A stretch of DNA of 64,000 nucleotides from Agapetus fuscipes (GCA_951799405.1 OX637361.1:4673156-4737155), one strand, 5' to 3'. Counted from the stretch's first letter, positions 1-10,671 are shown. Numbers and translations: made by a program. The notes: a model not told the origin generated them from the sequence alone.

Positions 1-29
1 AGTCTAGTATTTGTTATGTATGTAAATTA

Positions 30-252
30 AAATGATATTTTAAAATGTAAGATTTAAAATAATGCATGCCCACAAGCAGTCACGTATAAGTTGCGCTTAC
101 GCATGTTTTTTTGTAAAATAAAAACGCGTATCTCAAATGAACATACATCTTGCTGCTCTTCCCTGAGATAGGGGGGAAATTGGCAAAGAGAACAATTTTT
201 TAGAGTATGGGTGGTCAGTTTAATACTAACCTATAACTGTAAGTCAAGAAAC
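30..252 (-). mobile_element. RTE-1 LINE 3' UTR copy
   Basis: A 5'-truncated copy of the RTE-1 3' UTR, read on the minus strand. The shared blocks are the end motif AACCTATAACTGTAAGTCAAG, the CTTCCCTGA block and the GCATGCCCACAAGCAG block. It is diverged and has lost the GATTATA-type tail, so it is an old copy. Confidence 0.8.
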
Positions 253-344
253 TTATTGCTTGCAATTCATACCAGAGGGCTAAGGTTAAATCCCCCCCCA
301 AGGGTGGTAAGATTGGTGTTTTCCATTTCAAAGTATTTTTTACA

Positions 345-460
345 CCCAAAATCAAATTACCGACAAAGTTTATTCAGTCATCTCAAAAGTTAACGGAACA
401 GACCATTTGGGAGCTGATAAACTTCAACTTCATCTGAAGTATGAAGTTGGTAAAGAGGTT
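345..460 (+). mobile_element. Degenerate SINE A body fragment
   Basis: The order of words (CAAATTACCGACAAAGTTTA, TTCAGTC, GGGAGCTGA, CAACTTCATCTGAAGT) matches the body of SINE family A seen whole at 32888-33212. The tRNA head and the tail are missing. It is the most diverged A copy in the window. Confidence 0.55.
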
Positions 461-469
461 CCATCCGGC

Positions 470-650
470 ATTTTTTTCAATATCTTTGTGAAGACGAATG
501 CAATTCACCAACTTATATTGCCTGGTCAGAAACAGGTATTGATGTAGTAAATTTATTATTCATTACTCATTATATTTAATCAATTATTTATTAACAATCC
601 TCCATGGGCATCTGTTTAACCAGGGTCTAAGTTATTGTCGATAGAACACG
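470..650 (-). mobile_element. SINE C fragment
   Basis: The body of SINE family C on the minus strand, with TTTGTGAAGACGAATGCAATTC and a GCCTGGTCAGAAACAGG block followed by an AT-rich linker and AACCAGGGTC. It is diverged and its tRNA head is not recognisable. Confidence 0.7.
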
Positions 651-732
651 GCACACGCGGGGTTCGAATTTGAGCTTGTTTCAATAACGCAAATTCAAAT
701 ACCAACGCCTTATTACCATACCTGCGACATAT

Positions 733-848
733 CGCACGTTTAATAATAAAGAGCAATAACTCAAAAAACAAGAATGTTGGGAAATCACGTTTTAAGATCA
801 GACACCCAGTACAACTTGTATGGGATGAAAAAGGCGACCGATGTTTTA

Positions 849-907
<59 letters not shown>

Positions 908-1227
908 TAGATTTGTGAAGAGGAATGCAATTCACCAACCTATTCTGCCTGGCCAGAAACAGGTATTAATATCATCATTTAATAATTCATTCTTGTTTTA
1001 TTATTAATGAATTATTAAATAATAATTACCCAATAACATCTGTTGAACCAGGGTCAAAGTTAAAGTCAAGTGACCCAAGCGGTAATCGAACCATTATCTC
1101 GGTCATATTCGTCCAAATTGAACGGCTGTTGCATTCTACCTATTCTTCTCGCATTGTCCTTGCGTTTTATTACAAAATCTCGATTTTCCCAATTTTCGAG
1201 TTATTTCTCTTTGTTATTAAGCGTGCG
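733..1227. mobile_element. MITE family H, split by a SINE C
   Basis: A non-autonomous DNA element with inverted ends CGCACGTTTAATAATAAAGA and the reverse complement at 1198-1227. It is flanked by ATAT on both sides (729-732 and 1228-1231), read as a 4-bp target duplication. The second copy at 52010-52256 lacks the insert and gives the uninterrupted sequence, so the SINE C at 851-1093 is clearly a later arrival. No coding capacity. Superfamily not assigned. Confidence 0.85.
851..1093 (-). mobile_element. SINE C with ~50-base A tail
   Basis: A SINE C copy on the minus strand inserted into MITE H. It shows a long T run (an A tail on its own strand, about 851-901), then the C body, and is truncated near the B box (GGTTCGATTACC on its strand). 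TTATCT occurs at both borders (846-851 and 1094-1099), consistent with a target duplication. The long homopolymer suggests a young insertion. Confidence 0.85.
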
Positions 1228-1625
1228 ATATATGTCTCTTTCAAGGACAATGCGGTAAAAAGTTACATTTATTTACAGCTTCGTAGCGTTACATTAGATG
1301 TGCCTGAAAATGGTTTGCGTTCACTGTTCAGGAAAATCATTTTATTGAGTGAAGCAATTAAATTATATCGTACTCTAATAATAGTTACAGTACGCAAGCG
1401 TGGAGGAGGGTTTCATGTCTACCTTATAACATAGTATAGTATTTAGTTCATAAACACGAGAAGATAGTATATTTAGAAGTAATAGAGAAGATCCATTACA
1501 CTACGAGCTTTTCACGACAAATCGGTAAAAGATAACTCGTCCACAGACAGCTCGTCGATGGACAAATCGGTCACACGACAGTTCGTCTTCTTGATTTTTC
1601 GGTCAACGACATTTTTTTTTTTTTT

Positions 1626-1820
1626 TAAATAGATTTGTGAAGAGGAATGCAATTCACCAGCCTATTCTGCCTGGCCAGAAACAGGTAGTAATATCATAAA
1701 TTAATAATTCATTTTTGTTTATTTTAATGAATTATTAATTAATAATTACCCAATAACATATGTTGAACCAGGGTCAAATTATGGTCAAATGACCCAGGCG
1801 GGGATCGAACCAACGTTGTT
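1626..1820 (-). mobile_element. SINE C copy
   Basis: A SINE C body on the minus strand: AAATAGATTTGTGAAGAGGA, the CTGGCCAGAAACAGG block, the palindromic AATTATTAATTAATAATT linker, then AACCAGGGTC and a B box (GGGATCGAACC reversed). Preceded by a short T run (1613-1625) that is its A tail. Confidence 0.85.
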
Positions 1821-1846
1821 ATCACCATAATTTGGCCCTGTACCCT

Positions 1847-1926
1847 TAGTACGAGTTGCAAAACTTGAGAAAAGTAATGTTTACGGAAAATATTAAAGCG
1901 GGATTTCTCCCAAAATCTGCCGTTTT
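1847..1926. repeat. Block shared with 54484-54570
   Basis: About 80 bases, including CCCTTAGTACGAGTTGCAAA and TTTCTCCCAAAATCTGCCGT, recur nearly unchanged at 54484-54570. There it is followed by a J1-like arm. Most likely internal sequence of the J1 foldback family. Confidence 0.7.
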
Positions 1927-2052
1927 TGTTTCTTACATTTTGTGGTCTTAGCAAAAGAGTTCAAACAAACAAAAACGACAGATCACAACAATAACCAACC
2001 CACAGGCCGTTGACAGTTCCGCGCTAAGGAAATCAGAACGCCTGGAAAACAC

Positions 2053-2086
2053 GCTGAGGAGGCCCATCGCAGATAATGGGCGAAAC
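2053..2086 (+). ncRNA. Hammerhead-ribozyme-like motif
   Basis: CTGAGGA, then a stem GCCCAT paired with ATGGGC, then GAAAC. This is the order of the hammerhead core (CUGANGA, stem II, GAAA). One extra base lies between the core and stem II, so activity is uncertain. Such motifs are known from Penelope-like elements. A search with the hammerhead covariance models would decide. Confidence 0.4.
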
Positions 2087-2296
2087 GTCCGGAAAAAGTG
2101 AAACAAAAAGTGAAACAAACTTCCGTATAGAACACGGCTACATAACCCGAAAAAAAAATTGTGATGTTATTCACATACAGCAAATCCATGGTTCAACCGC
2201 CATCTTACGTGAATTTTCCGAACAAAATAACAGTTAGTTATCCATGGATCAGCTATGGATTATATTTTTTGTGAATAACCCTGTTTGTAACCCTTC

Positions 2297-2540
2297 TATA
2301 ATAATCTACAATCTAAATTGCAAAGATATATTAACATTCAAAACTCATATCAAATGCATGCCCACAAACAGACACGTGTAAATTTGCGCATACAAATGCT
2401 GCATGTGTACTTAACAAATTAAAATCCAAACTTCAAATGATTTTTGCTTGTCCTTCCCTGAAACAGGGGTGGCATTGGCAATGTGAATCATTTTTTACAG
2501 TAGAGATGGTCGGCCTCATGCCAACCTATAAGTCAAGGAA
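2297..2540 (-). mobile_element. RTE-1 LINE 3' UTR copy
   Basis: A complete 3' UTR module with the tail TATAATAATCTACAATCTAA on the left and CCAACCTATAAGTCAAGG on the right. It sits inside the interior of foldback J1. Confidence 0.9.
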
Positions 2541-2834
2541 TTCCTTTAATTCATGATCGTTTTCTGTGATGGAGCTGTATGTATGTGGACTTTATGTTGT
2601 GTTTGATCGAAAAGTCTAGTGGACGAACTGTCGTGAGGCCGATTTGTCCATCGATGAGCTGTCTGCGGACAAATTATCTTTTACCGGTTTGTTATGGACT
2701 CCACTTCGAGTAATAACGTATAGAACTACGAGGGGTGAGTTTCTCCCAAATTGTATATCAACATAATTACATTAATTGGCAGAACCTGCATTTAATTAAT
2801 GATTATTTACCTCGTAAACATACATAACTAATGG

Positions 2835-3063
2835 TTGGTAGACTAGTCCGCAGTCTAGAGGTTGACGCTGCGTCGTGGGTTCAATTCACGGCAGAGTACA
2901 AAGAACATACTTTATTAATTGTCAAATATGCTCTTCGTTGGGTTGAAAAAAATCATGCAATGCCTTTACCAAAACCTATCATACAAGATCCGTCCTACCT
3001 TAAAGCAACTGAGTATTGCTAAAGAATTGGCGCTTTTTATAGCGACGACCAATTTGTCATCAC
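2835..3063 (+). mobile_element. SINE B, diverged
   Basis: The head has a TAGTCCGCAGTCTAGAGG region and a B box (GGGTTCAATTC). The body has GCTCTTCGTTGGGTTGAAAA, CCTTTACCAAAA and AATTGGCGCTTTTTATAGCG. The LINE-like tail is missing. Confidence 0.75.
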
Positions 3064-3118
3064 GATATTATTATATTTTGAATTGTTTGTGTATTCACAC
3101 TGTGAAAATTCATATTCA

Positions 3119-3336
3119 ATAATATTCTATTTATTTAATTGAAAAATTCAAATCAAAACACTGTTTTGTATTTTCACGATTATAATAATTTATTATTTAA
3201 TTTTACAAACGTTTTCGTCTTATTATCGAAATATCATCGAAAACGTTTGTAAAATTAAATAATAAATTATTATAATCGTGAAAATACAAAACAGTGTTTT
3301 GATTTGAATTTTTCAATTAAATAAATAAAATATTAT
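3119..3336. repeat. Long hairpin F1, 99-bp arms
   Basis: Arms 3119-3217 and 3238-3336 are reverse complements with one mismatch, separated by a 20-bp loop. The preceding TGTGAAAATTCAT motif recurs beside the hairpins at 29763 and near 55880, so this belongs to a foldback family. No coding capacity. Confidence 0.9.
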
Positions 3337-3362
3337 CGATATTATTATTAGTATTCTTCAAT

Positions 3363-3613
3363 CCTTGACTTATAAGTTGGTATGTATCTGACCACCCATA
3401 CTGTAAAACCTCGGTTCACTTTGTCTTTGTTACCGTGTTTTCAGGATAGGTCGGCAAAAGTTGCAAGGCTTATTTTTATTTGAGATTGGGGTTACGTTGT
3501 GAGTCTAGATGCGGCATGCGTATGTGCGAACTTATGCGTCTCTGCTCGTGGGCATACATTTAATATAAATCCTAAATTATATGAAATCATTGCAATTTAC
3601 ATTATTGATTATA
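3363..3613 (+). mobile_element. RTE-1 LINE 3' UTR copy
   Basis: Starts with CCTTGACTTATAAGTTGGTA and ends with ATTATTGATTATAATTAG, the RTE-1 type tail. Diverged in the middle. Confidence 0.85.
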
Positions 3614-4350
3614 ATTAGTATTACTACTTAGACTCGGTATTTTCAACGTTAGCTTATGTGATTTTAAACTGATGGAAAAAAACTACCCACACAATTGACA
3701 TAAGTGCGTCCTTCATTCAGTAGAAAGTCACTATGCTAATTTTGAAAATACTGGGCCATAATTCATGTTAATTAATGTATGAAGATTGAAAAACAGTGAA
3801 GCAGCACCTTTGCGTAGGTTTTTCACGCGACTCTAAGAAGGGTTGAATAAAGAGGGATGATTATAATATAAGCCGTGTTGATAAGTTGCAAATTTTATTC
3901 AGATTTTCTTCTAACATCACACGCAGCCGCCCCGCACCTCAGTTGGCCCCTACCCTTTACCTCCCCGCCCCAAAACACAACCCCAACTCTACGTTGAAAC
4001 TCAACCATAGCGTTAAACAGAAAACATATAGAAAATATAGCAGCGCTTTGTGTGAGTTTTTCAGGTTGTATGGTTTTTTGAGGAAAACGTTACGTTTGCG
4101 TTAGAATGGAATGTTTTGTACTTGGGGCAGCAAAGGCTCAACTTAATTATTCCGACAGAGGGCAACGCAAGTCTGCCAACAAATATTTAATATCAGCAGC
4201 TCATACAAATACGCTGTAAGCGGCGTTAAATATTCAGTGCAGTTGGAAGCTGCCCGCCCATAGTGTATATGCATGGTATTCTGAGAGTCGGTCAGTTGTC
4301 GACGCATCACGCACACTCATACACAATCATTACTAGTATAATATACTTTA
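3614..4350. other. Unassigned, contains a repeat O copy
   Basis: No gene seen. A copy of the ~75-bp repeat O (CTCAACCATAGCGTTAAAC) lies at about 3990-4065. The rest is unique-looking, with a short C-rich stretch at 3925-3990. Confidence 0.5.
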
Positions 4351-4790
4351 TATAATCTAAATCTAAGTTGCATAGATATATAACATTTGAGATCCTATTA
4401 AATACATTCCCAAAAGCAGACACAGATAAATTCGCGCTAACACATGCCGCATCTGGACATACAATATAAAACCCAGTCTCAAATGAACATAAGCCCTGCA
4501 ACTCTTGCCGACCTTCCCTGAAACAGGAATGACATTGGCAAAGTGAACCATTAATTTGGGTGGTCAGTCTTATACCAACCTATAAGTCAAGTAATACAAG
4601 CAATTAATTACACCCAGTTATAAAAAAAACAAACAAACACTACAAAATCTATAAAACAACTAGGTGTAAGATGAAAATTGAGTCTTTGCATTAGTCGCCT
4701 ACATTACAAACTAGCCTTTATTTTTTTCGGTCCTTACATACTTCTTTCATGTCATCCTTTCTTCATCCATATTTCATTTCATCTTCATAT
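4351..4790 (-). mobile_element. RTE-1 3' end with decayed coding tail
   Basis: 3' UTR at 4351-4595 followed, on the minus strand, by a degenerate C-terminal coding piece at about 4690-4790 (the VCKDRK-type region). 5'-truncated copy. Confidence 0.8.
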
Positions 4791-4860
4791 TATTATTGTT
4801 ATGTTGTTACGCTGATTCTTTTTAATCGAAATTGCAATTTTGGTCTGGACGTAAAGTTAA

Positions 4861-5480
4861 GTCCATACTGTTGAAATGGACTTTCTAAGAAGTATGATTG
4901 GGAAAAAACGGAGTGACAGGGTGAGGAATGATTTTGTAAGAAAAGAATGTGGTGCAAAAGAAAGTGTGAAAGTGAAGATTAAAAGAAGTTTGTTAAGATG
5001 GTTTGGGCATATGGAGAGAATGAATGAGGAAAGACTGACGAAGAAAGTATATGTTGGTAGAATAGATGGATGTCGTGGTAGAGGAAGACCGAGAAAGGTA
5101 TGGATGGACCAAATATCCGAAATTGCGAATGAATGGAATATCCAGAGTCATAATAAAAGAAGAGCTTGTATGAAGAAGGTTATGACTCTGGAGGAAATGA
5201 AAGAAGTATGCAAGGATAGAAAGAAATGGCGGTTGATCTGTGATGTTGGCGGCTAGGGTTTGTTAAAGTGAATTTGGTTTTATGATTTAGTTTTTTATGT
5301 CCATGTATATATTGTTATTTTTATTCTTTGATTTTAAAAAATGTAATTTGTCATGTATGTTCCTTGACTTATAGGTTGTTATGCGGCTGACCACCCATAA
5401 TATAAAAATTGGTTCACTTTGCCAATGTCACCCCTGTTTCAGGGAAGGACGGCAAGAGTTGCAAGGCTTATGTTCACGGG
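4861..5480 (+). mobile_element. RTE-1 LINE, 5'-truncated, intact C-terminus
   Basis: A young RTE-1 copy: C-terminal coding region 4876-5256, then the 3' UTR from 5257. As read it matches the large copy at 61148-64000 almost exactly, including the bases just before codon 1 here. The 3' UTR stops abruptly at about 5480, before the usual tail, so a later deletion has removed the end. Confidence 0.9.
4876..5256 (+). pseudogene. RTE-1 reverse transcriptase, C-terminal fragment
   Basis: The last 126 codons of the RTE-1 polyprotein. It lies downstream of the catalytic RT core: a basic WFGHMERM-containing segment (residues about 44-51), the RGRGRPRKVW motif, and the end EVCKDRKKWRL. No frameshift is seen, but the endonuclease and RT active site are absent, so it cannot act alone. 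The apparent start is an internal methionine, not a real initiator. The same residues appear in the copies at 60427-60789 and 62132-64000. Confidence 0.9.
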
Positions 5481-6379
5481 ATGAGAATCCGAAATAAAGG
5501 AGGAGCACTGAAGAGGACTACAACTTGCAGAAATTAAAGATAAAGATTTTTAACACGCCATATATTCGTTGAAAGTTACGCACGCCGGCAACACAACCTT
5601 CCAGCTGAAAGGTTAGTACAAAAGAGAGGGAGCTTACATACGAAATGACAAAGACACAAAAACTTCAGAAAAAAATCATTCAGACCAAATTTATTTATTT
5701 ATCACTTTCGGTTCAGCCTAACATGTGCGCAGTATGGTGTATGACGATCGAGTGATTTCTTAAGCTACATGGGATTTCAATCTTTAATTCATACTACAAA
5801 TAAAGATCATTCTTGATACATGGAGAATCAATACTTGCTAGATTTTGCCAGAACATTCGATTCAACCGATCTTGAACAAAAGATTATCCAACACAAATTA
5901 AATACCTAAGCGTCTACTCACTTCTAGAAAGACTTATTGTTATTACAGTCACAGACAAAGACAATTTCTCATATTCGTAACAACATGTTTCCACAATGAC
6001 TGCGATTTTGAGCTAACGATGAGAAATTCGGCTTTAAGATTATCCTACAAGATAACATTGATCCCGAAGCCAATAGATAGATTTAGGATCAAAACAGCTC
6101 GCCTAGCATTTAATGAAATGAGAAACAATACATCGCAACGACCACTGAAATACAGAATCTGAAACATTGCCCAATGATGTTCAAGTGCTACGCTTGGTCC
6201 TTGGTTTTATATAATGCTAAATCATGGACCTTCGCTTCTTGCTAGGCAAACACATTTGAGTTAAATTATTAAGGGGATTAAAATTGTGTTTGAATTGAGT
6301 TTTAATTCAATTTTTAAACTGATGAAAAAAAATCGCAGGTGTTGTCGAGCTAATTTTCTCGAATTTACTATATTAAAAC
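5481..6379. other. Unassigned AT-rich DNA
   Basis: No repeat shared with the rest of the window and no convincing frame. A possible site for unique sequence. Confidence 0.5.
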
Positions 6380-6575
6380 AGTTGCAAGTTGGAACCCCGC
6401 CTGCGCCGTACCCTATTGACAATAACTTTAACCTTGGTTCAACAGATATCATTAGGTAATTATCAATTAATAATTCAATAAAATATTAAATAATGGTTAA
6501 TGCATTGATGACGTTAATCTGTGTTTCTGGCCATGCAATATTTGTAGGATTTCTTCACAAATCTATTTAAAAAAA
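6380..6575 (+). mobile_element. SINE C copy
   Basis: Plus-strand SINE C: weak B box region (GGAACCCCGCCTG), ACCTTGGTTCAACAGATATC, the AT linker, TTTCTGGCCATGCAATA and TTCTTCACAAATCTATTT with a short A tail. Diverged. Confidence 0.75.
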
Positions 6576-6836
6576 ATGGATTTTCACCTTTGTGAACCAC
6601 CACACCCTAAGCACATTCAAAAGGATATGCTTACTTTGCCAGTAATTTTCGTTTTTGCGGCGAGTTTATCAGTGTGTGTGTGACACCAGCGGTGCATGTG
6701 TGTTTGATGGGTCGGCAGCGGACCGACTGGTGGACCATGCTTCCTGCGTTGCTGTGTGGTAGGGGTTAGAATAGCGGTGACGTTAAATACGGCACGTGGC
6801 CGCCACATAGCGGCGCCGACATGATGGATATAGCGG

Positions 6837-7241
6837 TGCCGACACGCATCTTCTTCTTCTTCTTCTTCAGCCTGTATTGATCGTCCACTCCTGGACGTAG
6901 GCCTCCTCTCGCATTTTCCATTCATTTCTATCCTGAGCGATCCGCATCCAGGCAAGTCCTGCACTTCTCTGAACATCGTCACGCCAACGCAACTGTGGGC
7001 GCCCAACTCCACGCTTTCCCGTCCTTGGGCACCAGCACAGCAGCCGCTTTGTCCACTTTTCATCTGGATCGCGAGCGACATGTCCCGCCCATCGCCACTT
7101 GAGGGTTGCGGCCATCTTGATGGCATCGGAAACCTTTGTCCTGACTCTTATTTCCTCATTTCTGAGTCTGCCCCGCAAACTGACACCCAACATGGCTCTC
7201 TCCATTGCTCTCTGTGTGACTCTTAGCTTGCCGACACGCAT
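6837..7241 (-). mobile_element. RTE-3 LINE insertion with 13-bp target duplication
   Basis: The 13 bases TGCCGACACGCAT occur at 6837-6849 and again at 7229-7241. Between them lies a 5'-truncated LINE on the minus strand that ends in a GAA repeat (6849-6868). A clean, textbook LINE insertion. Confidence 0.95.
6867..7228 (-). pseudogene. RTE-3 reverse transcriptase, C-terminal fragment
   Basis: About 120 codons that end in EAYVQEWTINTG. The order of motifs (VTQRAMERAMLG, KWRWAGHVARD, PRTGKRGVGRPQLRW, AQDRNEWK) is that of the C-terminal domain of arthropod-type RTE endonuclease-reverse transcriptases. The endonuclease and RT core are lost by 5' truncation. The open frame continues to 7421 by chance, past the target duplication, so the first 60-odd residues of that frame are not LINE. 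Confidence 0.9.
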
Positions 7242-7587
7242 AGTACAATCAAAATTATCAACGCTGAAATGCAGACCACTGAAAATCTCAATATTGTAAC
7301 GAATGTATAAGTTATTGTCTAACGGAGCTATTCTTAGACATTTTAGTCCCCTGTTGAGCCCACGCTTTGACAAACTAATGACGCATTTGTATGAAGACCT
7401 TTCAATCCAAGATGGCCGCAAGTGAACAGCTGATTAGTTTTCGTACAAATATTACCAAAATTCGGTAGGTAAGAATGACCGCTGTTATGAGACTTTCAGA
7501 CATCATTAGGTTGTCAAAGCGTTGGCTCAACTGACGACTAAAATGTGTAAAAATTGTTTGTATTATTGTGTTTGTGTTAAGACAATG
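7242..7587. other. Unassigned AT-rich DNA
   Basis: Nothing recognised. The 94-residue minus-strand frame here has no recognisable motif. Confidence 0.5.
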
Positions 7588-7950
7588 AATGATGGAAAGA
7601 CACTGAATGATAGAGTCCGCAATGATCGGGTGATGAACGAGTTTGGTATAAAAAGAATTTAAGAATGAAAGTTCAAAAAAGCACAATGAGATGGTTGGGG
7701 CATCTTGAAAGAATGGACGATAAACGACTAACGAAGAAAGTGTAGGTACAGAGGAAATATCAGGGGAAAGCGAGGAAGCGGAAGACCGAAATAGATAGAT
7801 AGACCAAACAGGGGAGATTGCGAAATAATTGAACCTGAAGAGTGAGAATAAGAGAAGAGTATGTATGAGGAAAGTGATGAATGTTGAAGAGATGAAAGAG
7901 ATATGGACAAAAAAAAGTGAAGACTCATCTGCGGAGGTACAAAAATTTAT
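7588..7950 (+). mobile_element. RTE-2 LINE, C-terminal remnant
   Basis: Translating with stops and shifts gives RVRND, MRWLGHLERMDDKRLTKKV, then KRRVCMRKVMNVEEMKE. This is parallel to, but distinct from, RTE-1. Matching copies are at 38240-38640 and, reversed, at 19795-20090. Several in-frame stops make it dead. Confidence 0.8.
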
Positions 7951-8029
7951 CTAAAAAGGCATCTTGAGGAGTTATGACCAAAAAATAAAATACAAACAAT
8001 TTAACGTAAAGATAATTGAATAAAACTTT

Positions 8030-8190
8030 TAAGCTTTCACGGACAACGGTTGACACATTTTCATCGACATCCCTTCACATGATCATCGCGCTGAAGAAGC
8101 CCATTGTAGATTGAAGCGAATCTTCCAAAAACTCCAGCTCCGATAGACATCGGCAACAAATCCCGGAAAGCCATTCCGCAGTTACAAGAA
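8030..8190 (+). mobile_element. Penelope-like terminal fragment
   Basis: CTGAAGAAGCCCAT, a decayed pairing segment, then CAACAAATCCCGGAAAG match the reverse complement of 47245-47390. The hammerhead-like GAAAC is changed here to GCGAATC, so this copy is degenerate. Confidence 0.5.
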
Positions 8191-9234
8191 TTCACTTTTT
8201 TTTCTAATGCATAAACATCCTGCTACAGCAACCCTTACTGTTTTTTACTGCAAAAATATATTTAAAGGTTGATTTACCCTGCCGTTTAATCCCTTCTCCC
8301 CGAGGCGGATATTAAACAATTATATTATTCCCTTTACAATGTTCCCGGGCACGACCTGCCTGTACCCTTAAATATAAATAATAGAAATCAACATCGGAAA
8401 TGTTTTATTTAAGGGCAGAGAACAAAACAAAAGGGCGCTCTGAGCACAGCAGGAAAGAGCTTGTATATTTCATGACAATAATCATTTAAGTATATATATA
8501 TTCTTCTACTTCAATGGCCTTACAATTCAATTCGAACCTTGATCTCCTTCAACCTCTGCTTGCAAATCCGCCTGTCTCGTGACGTCAGTTCACAACTTGT
8601 AAAAGCTGGTACATTTGTGCATGACTTAATCCATTTACAATTATAATGCAGTTCTTGAAATTATTCTTCCGAGTCTTGGCCGTCACCCACTGCTTCTTTT
8701 TTCTTCCTTACGTTTTGTCTATGATGTGTTGTATCTTTGGAGCTCTGCTACCTTCTGAATCTGAAAAATTGACGTTTATTGCTCGTACTTCCTGACGTTC
8801 TTTGTTACAAAAGCTGTATGAATGAGAGGAGATGCAGCACAACTTCTCCAGGTGACAAATTGGCGATTGGCCGATGAGGACAGGAGGAATTGGAGACAAA
8901 AATTTACAGGAGGTCAAGGATAAATAAGCTGTAGCGTCATTAGAAGAAAAATAAATTACAATATGGCAATAAATAACTGAAAATATACACTTGAAAATCT
9001 TTCGGGTCCCATGGTGGGATCGAGTCACCAAAGAATAAGTCCTTCGATGAATTAACACAAATATTGGTACACCTGTCATCTACGTATTTTGTTTCAAAAA
9101 GATATTTTTTGTGTTAATGGGATAATAAAACACTTTTATTTACACGAATAAATAATATTCAATCATTATTAATGCTAAATAAATCGTGGCTGAGAGAACC
9201 TGTACCAATGGCGATACTATAGCACCAAATCCCT
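8191..9234. other. Unassigned, one LINE-like scrap
   Basis: About 1 kb without a clear gene. The stretch 8875-8955 resembles 19690-19780 (GACAGGAGGAATTGGAGAC, AAGCTG, AGAAGAAAAAT) and may be the end of an unidentified LINE. Confidence 0.4.
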
Positions 9235-9299
9235 GCTGAGACGCAGACCCACAACCTTCCATTTACGAGTCCGAAGCGTTACCACTGTCCTACGGTCCC
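9235..9299 (-). mobile_element. SINE B head
   Basis: The tRNA-like head of SINE B on the minus strand: CCACAACCTTCCATTTACGA, TCCGAAGCGTTACCACTG and CTACGGTCC. The body is missing. Confidence 0.75.
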
Positions 9300-9548
9300 G
9301 CCCCCTTACTCCCAAGACTCTCAAATGAAGATGGAGAGTAAAAATATTTGCTTGTACACAAAAATGTACATAAATCTCAAAACTTTCCGATGATTTTTTG
9401 CAGCAGTAAATCACGGTAAGTAATGAAAACGTTTAGTGAAAAGAGTGGATGTTTTAATAACCCGCCGGCATCTATCGAAGTTTTACGTTTTGCAGGCACT
9501 CAGGCCCGAATGCCGCGCAACTTCCACCAACACCCACCTACTACTTGT

Positions 9549-10372
9549 ACTGGTATTTAGGGTTCCAAAGCGACACAGTGACAAAACGACACATGACTTA
9601 TCGACACATGGCAGGACGACACTTCACAGAATATCATAATGAAAAAAAATCACAATGACAAACAGTCGAGGCAAATCATCACATAACAAAACATCACACT
9701 CCTAAATCAGAACATACCTCTTTTTTCTTTTTTCCTCTTATTTTTATTTCTGTTATTAATTTGATTTACTTTTGAATTCATTGATTTTTGTGTCAGCTAC
9801 TTTAAATTTTTTACATATTTGTGGGATTTTTTTAGGATTAAGGCACTCTACTGCTTATTTTTACATTTTTCTTGTTTTTGTTATTGTGTCTGCATCTGTT
9901 TTTTGTCCTTAATAAAATAATAAAATACCAGAAACGGCACATGAAAAAACATTGTCATGATTTTTTTAATTTTTTTTTATGTGTTTTCTGTGTAGTTTTG
10001 TCATAGTGATGTTCTGTCAATGTGATGTTCTGTCATTTGTTGTTCTGTCTACATCTATAATCTAAATAGCAAAGATATATTACATTTAAGAGTCATATTT
10101 AATGCAATCCCATAAGCAGACACGTATAAGGTCGCGCTTACACATGCCGCAAATGGACCTTCAAGATTAAAAAAAACAACAAATCTTGAATGAATATAAG
10201 CACTACAATTCTTGCCAACCGTGAACTATTTTCTTTTAAAGAATGCGTATGGTCAGCCTCATACCAACCTATAAGTCAGGGACTGTGTGTCATGTGTCGT
10301 TATGTCATGTGTTTTTCTGTCTTGTGTCGTTTAGTCACTGTGTTGTTCTAAGCTGTCACCAGTATTTAGATT
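9549..10372. mobile_element. Foldback element J2
   Basis: The left end (9549-9623) reads CTGGTATTTAGGGTT then repeats of the word GACAAAACGACACATG. The right end (10283-10372) is the inverted counterpart (TGTGTCGTTATGTCATGTG, ending CACCAGTATTTAG). More such words lie at 9977-10052, cut off from the right arm by an inserted RTE-1 3' UTR. The word grammar resembles J1. No transposase seen. Confidence 0.7.
10053..10280 (-). mobile_element. RTE-1 3' UTR inside J2
   Basis: Tail CATCTATAATCTAAATAGC on the left and ACCAACCTATAAGTCAGG on the right. Inserted in the right arm array of J2. The central block is shortened. Confidence 0.85.
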
Positions 10373-10552
10373 TAGCGCACAACTCCGGTACAAGTGAAGA
10401 CAGAACAACTGGGGAAGAATTTAAGCACCGCTCTGCTAACTGCCGCTTCCTATTAAGGGTATAAGGGAGGATGTTGCAATCAACAAGGAGACGAATAAGC
10501 TATACTTTTCTTCGTTTGACTTTTTTAAATGTTTAAACGCTAAAAAACGTTA

Positions 10553-10671
10553 TGGTGTAACTTCTTGCCGCGTTTTCTCCGATAGTTGAACCTATTACCA
10601 CACCTATAACCACATGCGAAACCCTTCGGAGATAACGCGGCAAGAAGTTATACTATATGTGTTGCTTAGTT
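10553..10671. mobile_element. Inverted pair of SINE A tails
   Basis: A reversed SINE A end (GTGTAACTTCTTGCCGCG, 10553-10585) faces a forward one (ATAACGCGGCAAGAAGTTAT, 10609-10671), making a short hairpin. The forward copy continues after the L2-like insertion at 11491. Confidence 0.75.

Larger units (their letters stand above)
1514..2692. mobile_element. Foldback element J1 with ~1 kb interior
   Basis: The segment 1514-1587 returns as an inverted copy at 2622-2692 with only scattered mismatches. The arms are built from alternating short words (GACAAATCGGT and GACAG-TCGTC). The interior carries a SINE C, an ~80-bp block shared with 54484-54570, a hammerhead-like motif and an RTE-1 3' UTR, so it has been used repeatedly as a landing site. 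No transposase frame is visible. Confidence 0.65.

Noticed and set aside
616..1007. Frames of 104 and 77 codons with long Lys or Phe runs
   Set aside because: They are translations of the A/T homopolymer tail of a SINE C and have no coding meaning.
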